Shown in pieces: positions 43,344 through 55,260 of a stretch of 64,000 nucleotides of DNA. Source of the DNA: Meconema thalassinum (lineage: Eukaryota; Arthropoda; Insecta; Orthoptera; Tettigoniidae); NCBI GenBank assembly GCA_946902985.2, contig OX336388.2, positions 1,507,614,545 through 1,507,678,544 of the forward strand. The letters are read 5' to 3'. Below the pieces are notes generated by a model that saw only the letters and a program-made list of their open reading frames with translations, was not told the DNA's origin and did not search any database. How positions within the stretch are numbered: the first letter of the stretch is position 1; each line of letters starts with the position of its first letter. The position numbers and the translations under genes are program-made.

Positions 43344-46300
43344 TGTACCCGATACCTAGTTTAGGCTATCGGCTACGCCAGCAGACATTAAGCTGTAGTT
43401 GAAGTTTTGGGAAGAATTAGGAAAAGATAGCGCACCGATCGCGTCAAGAAGAATGCCAAGATGACGTAGGAGGTCTAGAATCAAGGAGGCACTGAGATCT
43501 GTAAGGAGATGGAATTATGGATAGAGATGTGAAGCATTATTGAAATATTTATGGAATTATAGCAATTAAACATCTTAGAAGAGGATATATAACATGCATT
43601 ATATGTGGAAATAATTTTATGGAAGTCAGATAACCCTTAAGTTATTATATAACGGAACAGCCGAGAGGATCTGGGTTCGAGACTATGATCGTGACGAGAG
43701 AGCACAGTGGTGGGGGACTACGCCACGTGCTAGCGCCGAGCACATAAGCAGGAAGACAGTGCTAGGAAGTTCAGTTGAGCTCAGTCAGACGAGCAGGAAG
43801 GAGCAGCTCCATAGCGCAGCGAGACGCACAGCGAAGGTCACGTAACATACAGAAACTGTCAGTGGCAGAGTGTAGGCGACAGTTCCTGCATCGCCGAGCA
43901 GCGAAGGCCAAGCGGGTCATTGATCCAGGCGGGCTGGCCGAGGAAGTTATCACAGACGGCCGGGATATGTCAAAACCGCACTGCGAGTAGTTGAAGACTT
44001 TATTATAAGCGACATTTCAACTCAGTTTGAACATAGCTTTCATGAATAACTTTATGACTATGCTTTTATATAACGCATTCAAAGCTACTTTAACTATTTC
44101 AAGTAAACGGAATGTTGTTAGCATAGGCACCGATGAACATTAGATCGTGCATTAATAAGATTTATTTCTTATGCAGTTTTCATGAATTACCAAATACAGA
44201 CAACTACAGGGTGTTTCGTAATCTTGAACACTCGCAAGTAAAATTTTATTTTACGCAAGTGGGACTTAGCAGTCATTTGAGATTGAACTTGCAATACTCA
44301 AACTGAACATTTAACGGAACAGTGGCGTATCTTAGAAGAGGAGTAGGGGGTCCATTGTTTCCATGAACTTTTTCGAGAAGGAGTTGGACAATATCCGCTA
44401 TGGGTAATTCGAAGTTCAACATGTCCGAGTAAACGCGAATAGAGACAAGATGGCACCGCAGAGCGATGGATTCGATTCCTGACGAGAGGAGTCCACCAGC
44501 TGATTCACTTGGGATTTCGAATGCAATCGTCATTTCATGGATGGAATGCTATTCACGCCGATCTTTCGAGAAATTCTTTATGTAGGGAAAATCGACGATC
44601 TTGGAAATAAATTACAGCTGATTATGAAAGGTACTGTAAGAGTCATAACTACCTGATACGATTATTTTCATGAATACTGGGCACACATGTATATTTTTCT
44701 AATAGGAGTGATACGATTATTAAGACTTGGTTTGAATTTATATACTTCGAATTTGCTAGAATATGGAGTGACCATATGATATGGCAGGCATCATTATACG
44801 AAATTCTCACCATTGATTGGCTTTATTAAGCAGATGTTTGGTCTTTTAGAAAATTTTCCAGCTAGGATATTTTTCATGAATAGTTTTTTTTTGAGTAACG
44901 AGTATTTCGAACTCGTGATCTGCAATTGATTATCAAAAATTACTTCGTCAGTTCATTGCATACTAGCGAGTGTGTATTATTCATCAGTAGGGATTTTTTC
45001 CATTGGATTGTTTGGAGATATTAAGAAGTTATTCACTTTAGTGAATAAACATCGCTTTTATATGACAACTAGAAACTTGTTGATTCCTATCTGGTACATT
45101 CACTCATATAGACTACGAGATGGGGTCCTTCGTATTTATACGATTGTATGGTGGCTACTCATCTTACCCATCGTTCAGGGAACTATCATCCAAGTCGACG
45201 GGGCGAGGTCTTTCGTATTTATACGACTGTACGGTGGTTACACATCTTACTCGCCATTGAGGGACTCATTTTTATCATCCGAATGTACACGAGATTGTAA
45301 GTGAATCAAACAAGGAACTACTAGTCACATATCAGTCGAAATTTTGTTAAATAAAGTAACGATAAATGTCAACAGGATTGCATTTAGTAATTCTTGTTTG
45401 CCAATCCAATATTTTGTTGCTATACTCTTTTGAGAGTAATTTCAGTTTAACAGCTGTTACAGCTGATGCTTTTGATGATTTTTATAATTGTGTTTGATAC
45501 CTTTGAGAAGGATTTAAAGTAATTGAATCTTATAAGATTAATCATTAATGGTCAAGATTTATTTTAAGGCAGATCAGTATTGCAGATTTTGATATGAGAT
45601 TATAGCACATTGGTGTTTTTCTGTGATGTGAATTATAAGAATAGTAAGAGAATTTATGCTATTTGAAAGCAGATCTTAAATTACTGAAGTAATATTTTTC
45701 CAATTGTTTAAGAAGTTGTCTAGATGTGATCAGATTAATTACAGTTATAGGAGATTGTGTGCGTTGATAATTTGAAGCCAGTTATATATTTTTTGTAGAT
45801 CATGCAACATGGTTAAGTGAAGTTTGTGATAGGCATTTTGTGGAATTTGCCATGTGATAGTTGCAACGTTGATAATGTATTTTGAGGCAGACATGAGGTC
45901 GTCGTACCCAGTCTAGCGTAATTGTTGAGATTCATGCTGTATGTGCTGAATATTTATGGAGTTTTGTGGAATTATTATATTCAAATGTGATATTTGAAGT
46001 ATTGAAGAAATGCAATGTCGTTGTGGATAGTTTGATCCAACGTGATGTCGTGGAGGCAATAATAATATTTTTTGGCATGATAAATTAAATACGAGATATA
46101 ACTTGGAAGTGATAAAACTGTGAGACAACGTTCTATAAACCTTATTAAACAATTTGTTAGGAAATTAAACAAATAAATGAAGTTGATAATACAAGATTTT
46201 CTGAAAATAATAATCTGAGATTTAAGCATATTAACGATCTGACCTAATGAAATAAAAATCAGAATGACTAGATGAAATAATGAAAACTAAATAACCAGAA

Positions 46301-47450
46301 GATTGAAATTTAAATAAGTTGATAAATTAAATTTTTGAATAAATCGATGAATTAAAGAAATGGATGAATTAAAGATTGGATAAATAAACTGATTGAAATA
46401 AATTAATACACGATTGTAATGATGATGAATAACTGAATTAGAAGGTGATAATTAACTAAAGAAGCTGATGATTAATGAATTTATATGGAATTAAATAAAT
46501 TTAATTGAGAGATAATTTGAAGGAATTGCAACTTGAGTTGAGAATTTAAATGATGTAATGGTGATGAATTAACGATTCTGACAGGAATATGTAGAACTTT
46601 GAAGTGAGAATTAATGTGAGAAATATTTAATTTTGATGATGACGATAATGATGACCAATGAGAATTTGAATTTTCTGTAATTCACAGATAAGAGATTGTT
46701 AATGACGATGTAAATAGTGTAAATTAATTATTCAATGTTTAGGAACATTTGATTAACATGTTCAACATTCAAATTATGCCATGCAAACCATAATTTACGT
46801 GATATTTAATATGTGTGATTATTATATGTGTATGTTTAGACAGATTATTAACATTTTTAAATCCACATTGATGTTAAATTAAAGAGAAATTAGGTCTCAG
46901 GTTTCACAAATGTCAGTGACGAAAGACATAGTGCTACAGTGATCCTGAGAACCCAAGAGAACTTAATAAATTTTTCTTGTTATGTGGATAAAAATAATTT
47001 TGGATTAGAAAGGAGATGGTTCGATTTTTGGACAATGACAATTTAACTTTGGCATTCGACCATACTCTTAGGTAGGAATTATATTTAAAATGTCTGTCCG
47101 ACTATCAAAGTAAAATAAATTTGTTTTTATCTTAGTTGTGATCTGATGATGGTGTGATGTTCCTTTTCTTTCTTTGTCTTGAGTAAGGCTTATCCGGAAA
47201 GGAAGTGGTTTGCTAGGAATTCAGTTGATGGCGCCCATTTATATTTGCATTATTTCTATTAAACTTAAGCCCGTAACGACCCTAGAGATACTTTGTCTCG
47301 TGATACCCGCTGCTTTTTCGAGAACTCAACTGAATTTCCGACACATTCCTTATTTGACTAGAGGTTCATTTAACTCCGCTCTGTCCTGGAACTCCAGGAA
47401 TGCGATGTTATAGCAGATGGGTCATCGCATCCCCAGGACGAACGGGTACA
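43344..47450 (+). repeat. 3' LTR (4,107 bp)
   Basis: Nearly identical to 36298-40417. It lacks a 15 bp segment present in the 5' LTR near 39165 and has two extra T near 44887. The small frames of the 5' LTR recur here (43775-43990, 44972-45304). Confidence 0.95.
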
Positions 47451-47454
47451 ATAC

Positions 47455-47765
47455 ATGTGAGAGTTTCGAAGTGAAATGCCATGTCTTGTGGTTCAGATTC
47501 CACGTAAAAAGGAGATCCTGGAAGTTGTCTTCTGTGGTTTCCCCACTTCCACTCCAGACAAATGCTGGGATGGTTCCTAATTTAAGGTCACGACTGCCTC
47601 CTTCCCCATCCTATCACCAATTTACAAATACACACACAAGTACAGGCATCACAATAACACAGGTTATCACACATATTCGACATACACACACATAAACACA
47701 CCAAATGCATGGGGTTATATGACCACGTTGTCGTAGCCCCTAAAATGAACAACAACAAGAAACAT
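47455..47765 (+). mobile_element. SINE-F copy, split from its left flank by the LTR element
   Basis: TTGTGGTTCAGATTCCACG (weak B box), CACTTCCACTCCAGACAAAT, GGGATGGTTCCTAATTTAAG, CACAATAACACAGGTTATCA and the end TTGTCGTAGCCCCTAAAATG then AACAACAACAAG. It follows directly on the target duplication of the LTR element. The tail block also occurs, diverged, at 24050 and 58020 in the other orientation of reading. Confidence 0.65.
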
Positions 47766-48430
47766 ATTTTAAATTATGTATAATTGGAACTATACTAATA
47801 GTTGTTAGGGTCCTTTTACACCCTTTTCTTTTACGGTGGGAGTATGACTGTGTTACTCCAGTACTTTGGGACACCTGTTATTAACTAAATATGGACGAAT
47901 AGTATTTTCATTATAATTATTATTATCAAAATTATCGTCATTTTCATATAGCATTCTTGATATTATCTACCTGTTAATACCATAATAGATCAATAATGAT
48001 GACAATGATAGAGTTGACTTTTCATAATGTCGGTTGAGTAGTGACGAACTGGTCTTAATGCATTTAATATCACTGCCTATTTTGCAGGGTGCTGGTTTAG
48101 TTTCTTGAGGCTAGTAGATTGGTTCATGGAGACGGCTCCAGTTCCTGAGATCAAAACACTTTATTTTTACTGAGTTCTTATTTCGTTTACCATTTCCATG
48201 CACTTGGAGATGGTTTTATCCACGTGACTGTGCGTGTTCTGAACAGCTACTCGTGTTCATAAGAGAAAGGTTACTTTTTCAAATTTCAGGCTCACTGTAA
48301 TAAGTTAACTCTTGAAAGAGTTGTTTTATTTGAGGGGCTTAGATATCGCAGTTGTATAGTCCCGTGCTCTCGGGTGTGTAGATTTTTTTCTGATAACCTG
48401 TGCTATCGTGATGACTGTAATAATGTTTGT
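47766..48430. other. No gene recognised
   Basis: AT-rich, without recognisable repeats apart from short SINE-like words near 48330-48420. Confidence 0.4.
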
Positions 48431-48529
48431 ATTTATAATTCAGGTGAGGATTGGGAAAGAGGCGGCCGTGGCATTTGATTGGAGTAGAAATAGGGAACTA
48501 TGGAAAACAACTTCCAGGATGGCTGAGGT

Positions 48530-48815
48530 GGGAATCGTGGCACAGTGGATTGCATCATAGCTTTTACTCCTGAGGTCCAACTTCATTTCCCAGCTCTGAC
48601 AGGATATTAAATTCTGGTCCGACGGCTGGAACGGGGTACACCGAGCCTCGTGAGGCAAAACTGGTAAGATGTAGGGTCAGTTCCCACCTCAAACATCTGT
48701 TTCCCCACTTCTGATCCAGTCAAGTGGTTATCAGACAAATTCTACACACACCCAACAACACGGGGCTAAATAACTGCGATGTCTAAGCCCCTAATATAAA
48801 ACAACAAACCTAGTA
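48530..48815 (+). repeat. SINE-F/A-like composite copy, degraded
   Basis: GGGAATCGTGGCACAGTGG, GCCTCGTGAGGCAAAACTGG, TTATCAGACAAATTCTACAC and ATGTCTAAGCCCCTAATAT recur in the same order at 52080-52380 and 62140-62480. This defines a family of SINEs whose middle carries a second promoter-like block. A (TTA)n run follows at 48822-48844. Confidence 0.55.
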
Positions 48816-48907
48816 TTACAATTATTATTATTATTATTATTATTTAAGCTGTTTATATAGGCCCATAGGATCACATAAAACAAATTATGATATGCTCCTA
48901 TTTATCT

Positions 48908-49239
48908 GAAGCCTCCGTGGCTTAGGCGGCAGCACGCCGGCCTCTCACCGCTGGGTCCGTGGCTCAAATCCCGGTCACTCCATGTGAGATCTGTGCTGGA
49001 CAAAACGGAGGCAGACAGGTTTTTCTCCTGGTACTCCGGTTTTCCCTGTCAAAATGTCATTCCAGCAACACTCTCCACTATCATTTCATTTCATCTGTCA
49101 TTCATTTAATCATTGCCCCAGAGGAGTGCGTCAGGCCTCGGCAGCCGGCACAGTCCATATCCTCGCCGCTAGATGGGGGCTTCATTCATTCCATTCCTGA
49201 CCCGGTCGGAGACTGGAAGCAGGCTGTGGATTTTCATTT
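48908..49239 (+). mobile_element. SINE-D (tRNA-derived), perfect target duplication
   Basis: A perfect 12 bp repeat TCCTATTTATCT (48896-48907 and 49240-49251) brackets it. The head has GCCTCCGTGGCTTAGGCGGC (A box) and GTGGCTCAAATCCCGG (B box). The body has CCATATCCTCGCCGCTAGAT and ends CAGGCTGTGGATTTTCATT. Open frames through it are not genes. Confidence 0.92.
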
Positions 49240-49251
49240 TCCTATTTATCT

Positions 49252-49889
49252 CGGTCTTCAAACTCCTTCATCGTTTCGCTATGATGAATTTGACGTTCCT
49301 CCGTGCTTTTCCCCGATCTCCTTGTTCGATCTTCAAGTGTAACTTCCCAATTGTGTATCTTATGTCTGAATGTCATTTTATTTTCGATGTCTGTTTGTGT
49401 GATATTGGCACTTATGAGATCAATTTGAACCAGAATAACTAAGACAGTTATCACTTTAAGTTTTCTTAAGTAGTATGTCAGAATTCTCTTTGTAAATCGC
49501 TCGTCATTCAGTCTCCTATGAGGCAGTAAAATTGCAGTCGTCGTTTGCGGAAACCTGTCTCGATGCTGGAGAATCTCTCTGTGATTATGTGCGTGACTTA
49601 AATTGGCTTCTAATACTTCAATAATCGTTGTATGAACGTACAGTAGTACTGGAAAATACTGCAAATTAGATCGGTATCGTCAATAATCTGTAATCGATTT
49701 GCATTTACGTATATACAGTCTCATTCCGGTTTCTATGGAATTTTTGGTGAGATGAGATGTGTTGAGTCTTCGTGTGACGACCTGCTTTTGCGTTCGGATG
49801 ACCTTCCTGGCGCCAACCATTTCAAACATTTTAATGAGAGTTGAATTACATGAAGATAAACAAAGCAGGTATAGAAGTTCGGCCCAATA
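49252..49889. other. No gene recognised
   Basis: No supported feature. A short block near 49790 (CCTGGCGCCAACCATTTC) resembles SINE-G wording but is too short to call. Confidence 0.35.
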
Positions 49890-49891
49890 TA

Positions 49892-51394
49892 CGAAGTACG
49901 TCCTGAAAGTAAGTTCCGTTTGGTAATAACATTAAATTGTGAACAGATACAGAAAAATTATTTATTGCACAGAATTATACAACCCTTAAACAACTTTTCC
50001 ACATAACTGACGAAATGTTGCAGGCATTTGTTGTAGCGTGGCATGAGTATTTGTATACCTTCTTCATAGACGTGTGCCGCCTGTGTCTTCAACTAGTTCT
50101 ACGTTCCACTGCAGCGCAGTTCCGCATATGCGCGGTAGACGCTCTGTATCAAGGATAAGAAACGTGCGCCATTTGGAGAGCGCTGTCAGCCACGTACGCG
50201 TTGTTGTGCATGTTTACTCGTACAATATCGGTGTTGATTGAAAATCCCGCCGCTTGTGAAATCAGATCTGTGATTCGTTTTCTGAATGCTAGGAAAGTGA
50301 AACCAATTGAAATTTATCGGCAAATTTGCGAAGTGTATGGACAAAATGCGATGAGTGATTCAATGGTGAGAAGATGGGTTCGACAGTTCAATGAAGGACG
50401 TAGTGAAGTGCACGATGAAGAACGAAGTGGGCGTCCATCTTTGGTTACAGAAGAACTGGTTCACGCGATTGATGAAAAGATCCGAGAAAACCACAGGTTT
50501 ACAATTACTGCTCTCGCTATGGAATTCCCCCAAATCTCACGATCACTAATTCATGAAATTGTTACCGAAATACTGAACTTTCGTAAACTTTGCCGACGTT
50601 GGGTACAAAAGATTCTTACGGAGCAACACAAAACAAAACGGATGGGTAGTGCACTTCAGTTTTTGACCCGTTACAATGAAGGCGGCGAAGAATATCTGAC
50701 ACAGATAGTCACAAGAGATGAAACTTGGGTTTCTTACGACACCCCTGAAAGTAAGCGGCAATCAATGGAATGGAGGCACACTTCATCCCCAGCAAAGGTT
50801 AAGCCGAAACAAATCTTGACACCTCGGAAAATGATGTGCACAGTTTTCTGGGACTGTAAAGACATCTTACTCATTGATTTCTTACCGCGTGGTCAAACAA
50901 TCAAAGCAGATGCTTACTGCGAGACACTTAGGAAATTGCGCCGCGCAATACAGAATAAGCGCCGAGGGTTGCTGTAAAAAGGTGTTGTTTTTCTTCACGA
51001 CAACGCACGACCACACACTGCAAATGTGACGAAAAACCTCCTACAGGGATTTGGCTGGGACGTGTTTGACCACCCTCCGTACAGCCCTGACCTCGCTCCT
51101 AGCGACTTTCATCTGTTCACACATCTCAAGTCTTTCCTTGGCGGTCAACACTTCAACAATGACGACGAGCTGAAAGAAGATGATTCCAACTGGTTGAAGA
51201 CACAGGCGGCAAACTTCTATGAAGAAGGTATCCAAAAACTTGTACCACGCTATGACAAATGCCTGCAAAAGTTCGGCAGTTATGTGGAAAAGTAGTTTAA
51301 GAGGTGTAGAATGTTGTGCAATAAATAATTTTTCTGTATCTGTACACAATTTAATTTTATTACCAAACGGAACTTACTTTCTGGACGTGCCTCG
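49892..51394 (+). mobile_element. Mariner transposon with ~210 bp fold-back arms
   Basis: TA flanks both ends (49890-49891, 51395-51396). Inverted ends begin CGAAGTACGTCC / CGAGGCACGTCC and continue GAAAGTAAGTTCCGTTTGGT. The similarity does not stop at a normal ~30 bp repeat but runs about 210 bases (49892-50102 against 51184-51394). The left arm therefore contains the reverse complement of the last ~35 codons of the transposase. The transposase has a single stop. Confidence 0.88.
50201..51295 (+). pseudogene. Mariner DD34D transposase with one stop
   Basis: It would catalyse cut-and-paste movement of the element. One frame of 364 codons is broken only by TAA at 50975-50977. Residues about 20-80 are the HTH region (FLNARKVKPIEIYRQICEVY, then EERSGRPS). 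WVQKILTEQHKTKR at 134-147 is the mariner WVPHEL-type linker. Catalytic residues are D173 (VTRDETW), D267 (LHDNARPHTA) and D302 (YSPDLAPSDFHLF), with 34 residues between the last two. It ends YDKCLQKFGSYVEK. The stop removes the last two catalytic residues, so the copy is inactive as read, although recently so by its otherwise clean frame. The N-terminus (MLCMFTRTISV) may be longer than in relatives. Confidence 0.92.
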
Positions 51395-51396
51395 TA

Positions 51397-51950
51397 TATC
51401 TCGATGTAAAAGACAGGAAACCTTGGAACATAACTTCAAGGGTGGCTGACGCTCGGGTTCCAAACGACTTGTCTTCCGAGTCCGGAGATATTCTGACCAC
51501 TTGACCTTGCGCCTTGACACGTGCAGCTACCGCGGTGGTTATGCTGTTGTCGTTGTTCTTCTTGTCATTGTTGTTAGCAATAAATCCACTCTGTAATTGT
51601 CTTTAAATTCCAAGTTACTTATTTTGGTAAAAATGTTTCTTGCACGATATCGATCTGATATAATTTTCTATCATATGCCTCATTTTAGGTATTTGCAAGA
51701 AAACATATTCCACTCCAGTATTACGACAGCTTTCTTAATTCTGTCGTTTCTTCTGCAGCATTTTACATATTTCAAAAATCCAATCTCCAATGTTATCATT
51801 CGATTTATATTGTGATATACTTTTATTCTCGATCTGAAATCCACATAAAACGTTGGGGGATGACAATAACTCAAGAAACGATTGCAGCTGTAGTAACGTC
51901 TAAAACAGCATCAATCAATATGGTTTAAAATCAGCCTAGGTTTCTTACGC
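51397..51950. other. No gene recognised
   Basis: AT-rich, with a faint SINE-like B-box region near 51440-51530 on the minus strand. Nothing firm. Confidence 0.35.
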
Positions 51951-51954
51951 CCAT

Positions 51955-52395
51955 TAGGCGCTAGGCCATAGAGCCAGACTAGCAGGGCGACTGGGTTCGA
52001 ACCCCACAGATGGCTGTCCTTGCAATGGTTGTCCGTGCTAAAATGCTGGGATGGTGCTTTCTATTAGGACACTACTACACCTGGTCTGAGGGCTGGAACG
52101 GAGTACACTCAGCTTCGTGAGGTAAAACTGAACAGATGTAGGTTCGATTCCCATCGCATCCATCCTGGAAATGGTTTACCGTTGTTTCCCACTTCTACTC
52201 CAAGCAAATGCCGGGATAGTTACTAACTTAAAGCCATGGCCGCCTCCTTTCCAATCCTTATCTGCATTACAAATACGCACACAAATACAGCCATCACTAT
52301 AACACAGGTTATCAGACAAAGTTCCACACTCACCCAAGTACATGGAGCTAAATGACCACGATGTCCAAGCCTCAGAAAGGAAGCAAACAAGTAAA
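51955..52395 (+). repeat. Composite SINE (tRNA-like heads plus SINE-F body)
   Basis: Two B-box-like words, GGGTTCGAACCCCAC (51990) and GGTTCGATTCCCATC (52141), are followed by CACTTCTACTCCAAGCAAAT, GGGATAGTTACTAACTTAAA, TATAACACAGGTTATCAGAC and a degraded AAGCAAACAAG tail. It looks like one SINE inserted in or fused to another. Confidence 0.6.
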
Positions 52396-52451
52396 CCTAG
52401 TCTAGTTGAATCCATCAATAACGCATGTGATGATGTCGACATCAGGTAGTC

Positions 52452-53160
52452 CATCTCTATATACGGTATATAAAAATGAACGTTTGTCTGTGTCTTCTGA
52501 ATTTCCTCGGAAATTTGAGTTATTAACGCGTTTCAGACTGGTTTATAACGGTTACGCGCAAAAACAATTTTTTTGTCTGTCTGTCTGTTTGTCTGTGTAC
52601 AACTTTGCACGCGCATCACTCAAGAACGGCTGAGTGGATCAACGTAAAATTTGGTACAGATGTCCATCACAGGCATGAAAGTAATCATTGATGTAACTCT
52701 TCTTCATACCTCTCATAAAAGAGATCCTACCCCATTAAAATGCATGCTGAAATGGGCGTAGAAAGACGAGACAAAGCTCATTTTCAGCGTCTCAATGTGA
52801 GAAACAAAACTCGGGAGCCCTACGGGCCCCGAAAACCACATTTTAAGGTCATAAAACCAACAGTTTTTGAGATACTCCCTGAAAACTAATTTCATTTATT
52901 AAGCTATTAAAAGAATGCAACCTGGTAACCATGTAACACAATCTCAGACGTCCATCTATTTCTGTAAGACGCAATGCCATTCCATTTATTACAATACTGT
53001 GAACGTTCGCAAACGGCTATAAGGTTATCTCGGAACAAACTTAAGCTGTAAAATTCATCAATACGTATATAATGCGCTTAATAGGGTCAAGGGGTACTCT
53101 TGAATTTCTTCACGCGATTTACACGTGCGGGTGTGGTACTAAAGGACTATTATATCCCAG
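52452..53160 (+). repeat. Helitron-like 5' end and dispersed repeat H
   Basis: TCTATATACGGTATATAAAA then ATGAACG, at 52455, is the AT-rich TC-start wording common at insect Helitron 5' ends. TTTGTCTG repeats follow, then AAAATTTGGTACAGATG. Bases 52735-52925 recur at 55690-55905 and 52917-53160 recur at 54920-55185. No 3' end with CTAG was found nearby. Confidence 0.5.
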
Positions 53161-53174
53161 TCCCTATATTATTA

Positions 53175-53217
53175 AATTATTATTATTATTATTATTATTA
53201 TTATGATTATTATTATA
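53175..53217. repeat. (TTA)n microsatellite
   Basis: About 12 ATT units with one G interruption. Confidence 0.95.
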
Positions 53218-53354
53218 TTATGGCGTACAAGGGCGAGACAAAACTCATTTTCAGCCCCTCGGTGGCTCGGAGGCAACTACGTTTTAAGGCTCAAAACTAC
53301 ATTTCTGAGATATTCACAGAAAATTAATTTCAGGTAATAAACTAATAACAAGTA

Positions 53355-54463
53355 GGCCTAGTTCCGTGAAGAACTATACAGCCTATTTTCATACATCCTA
53401 CTTATGTTAATTGCCTGTATCAACATACAAAATTTCAGTTTGATTGCTGTAATAGATTCGTAGATATTGCGAACCGACTAAATATTTCGGATGGTCGCCA
53501 TGTTGGATTGTTATATGTATAGGTCATAGAGTCATGTACCATTAAAGGAAAATTATTGCTTAGGTTCATTATTCAAACTTTCACTTCGATCGCATGATTA
53601 CGACACAAGAAATAAAATCTTACTTTTAAAATCCGAACAGCCACCATCTTGAGGTTATGTAAACAATCGAACCAAATTAGATACCATTGCATTACAATGT
53701 GTATAAACACTTCCTGTATCAAGTTTCATTGCGTTTGGATCATTAAATCGCGAGAAAGGTCTATTTAATATTTTCAAATTCGCTTGGCCGCCATACTCGT
53801 TTTGTAGTTGAACGGTTTTTAATAGTCTTATAGATGAACTTGCAGTAGTGCCCTTTATCTCCGTACAAAATTTCAGGGTGATACCGCTAATAGTTTCAGA
53901 GATATAGAATGCCGGCGAAATATTTCGCACAGCGGCCATCTTGAGGTTATGTAAACAATTGAACGAAGTTAGATATCGGTGCATTACAATGTGTATAAAT
54001 ATATACTGTACCAAGTTTTATTGCGTTTGGTTGGTTAAATCGCGAGAAACGTCTATTTAAAAGTCGCAAATTCGCTTGGCTGCCATGTTGGTTTTGTAGT
54101 TACTAGGTTTTCAAAAGTCACATCGGTGAATTTCTAGTAGTTCCCTTTATCACCGTTAAATATTCCAGGGTGATATCGGTAATAGTTTCGGAGATATTGA
54201 ATGCTGGTGAAATATTTCGTACAGACGCCATGTTGGATTTGGGGGACGTAACAAAATTTAAAGGGCACGGTCGCGGTCGTCCGGAATAGTGCTATTAACT
54301 TACCGAGTTTCATTGAAATCGCTGCTGCAGTTTAGAAGTTATTAGGGGGGATATACACCATCACACACCAACACACACACTATCACACACGCACACACAG
54401 ACAGACACGCGGACAAAAGGTGATCTCATAAGCCTTTTTTCATAAATGAAAATAGGCTAAAAA
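53355..54463 (-). mobile_element. Helentron-like element, copy 4
   Basis: On the minus strand the 5' end reads TTTTTAGCCTATTTTCATTT and GGCTTATGAGATCACC, then a TG/CTG microsatellite (54362-54412). AAATTT/AAGTTT-type boxes fall at 53428, 53571, 53719, 53866, 54011 and 54155, 143-148 bases apart. GAGGTTATGTAAACAA recurs 292 bases apart (53651 and 53943). The 3' end has AATAGGCTG, then hairpin AGTTCTTCACGGAACT (53360-53375). Noncoding. Confidence 0.7.
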
Positions 54464-54465
54464 TA

Positions 54466-54900
54466 GACGACGAGTACAGAAGAAGACCGAATCAAGGGTT
54501 ATATAGATTACTGAGAAAATCACAGATGTGGCCAGGAAGAGAAGTCTGGCTTTCTACGCACATGTCTCAAGGATGAACCCAACAAGACTAACCAACCAGC
54601 TTCTCAACTACTGGGAGAATAGAAAGACCGTGACACCGTTGTTAACGGAAGTTAACAAGGACATCCAAGAACTGTAGGTATTGGAAAGTGATATTAGAAG
54701 CCGATCACATCTCAGATAGATACTTACACAGAAGAGTTTCCAGGACAGACCACCCTGTAAGAAAACCGGCATCAACTGGACAAAAGGGAGAGAGGAGAAA
54801 CATAGCCTGAGAATGTGCGAATATTGGGGAAACATCAAGTCCCTTGCCAAGCTGAAAAGTTGAACGTCGTGGTCCATAGCTGGCCCATCCGAAAGAAGAA
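54466..54900 (+). pseudogene. LINE C-terminal fragment
   Basis: One frame reads KITDVARKRSLAFYAHVSRM, NPTRLTNQLLNYWENRK, LLTEVNKDIQEL, stop, VLESDIRSRS, later KTGINWTKGREEKHSL and MCEYWGNIKSLAKLKS, ending in an AAGAAG-rich tail. This is the region after the RT of an insect LINE. In-frame stops near 54675, 54717 and at the end show decay. It abuts the 5' end of the Helentron-like element. Confidence 0.65.
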
Positions 54901-54914
54901 GAAGAACAAGAAGA

Positions 54915-55260
54915 AACTAATGAAGGAATGCAGGCCGGTAACCATGACAACAGTATCTCAAGAGGTGACCTCCGACTTCCAATCTATTTCTGTAAGAAGC
55001 AATGCCACTCAATTTATTAAATTTCTGTAAAAGTTTGCAAATGGCTATAAGGTTAATATGGAAACAACCATAGACTGAAAAATTCATCAATGCGCTTAAG
55101 GGGGTCATGGGGTACCCTCGAATTTTTAAACGCAACTTACACGTGCGATATGTTGTACATAAGGTCTATTATATCTCCAAATAGCAACATTATTTTCAAA
55201 AAATCCTGAATTGAAATAGTGTTTTTTGCAGCTTTTGGGAATTAGGGCCATTTGGTGGCT
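54915..55260 (+). repeat. Dispersed repeat H, part 2
   Basis: GGAATGCAGGCCGGTAACCA, CTATTTCTGTAAGAAGCAAT, CAAATGGCTATAAGGTTAA and CGCAACTTACACGTGCGAT match 52913-53145 with moderate divergence. Confidence 0.65.

Larger units (their letters stand above)
36298..47450 (+). mobile_element. Gag-only LTR retrotransposon with ~4.1 kb LTRs
   Basis: The element is 11,153 bp. Two direct repeats of 4,120 and 4,107 bp flank a 2,926 bp centre that holds one gene, gag. A 4 bp target duplication ATAC lies at 36294-36297 and 47451-47454. The LTRs begin TGTACCCG and end CGGGTACA. I count 17 substitutions by eye plus a 15 bp and a 2 bp indel, which exactly account for the length difference. Divergence is about 0.4 percent, so the insertion is young. 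No protease, RT, RNase H or integrase is present. LTRs make up about 74 percent of the length. It must be mobilised by a relative that supplies pol. Confidence 0.95.

Noticed and set aside
36298..47450. Segmental tandem duplication instead of LTRs
   Set aside because: The repeats have TG...CA ends, a 4 bp target duplication outside them, a polypurine tract at the inner edge and gag between them, so LTRs explain everything better.
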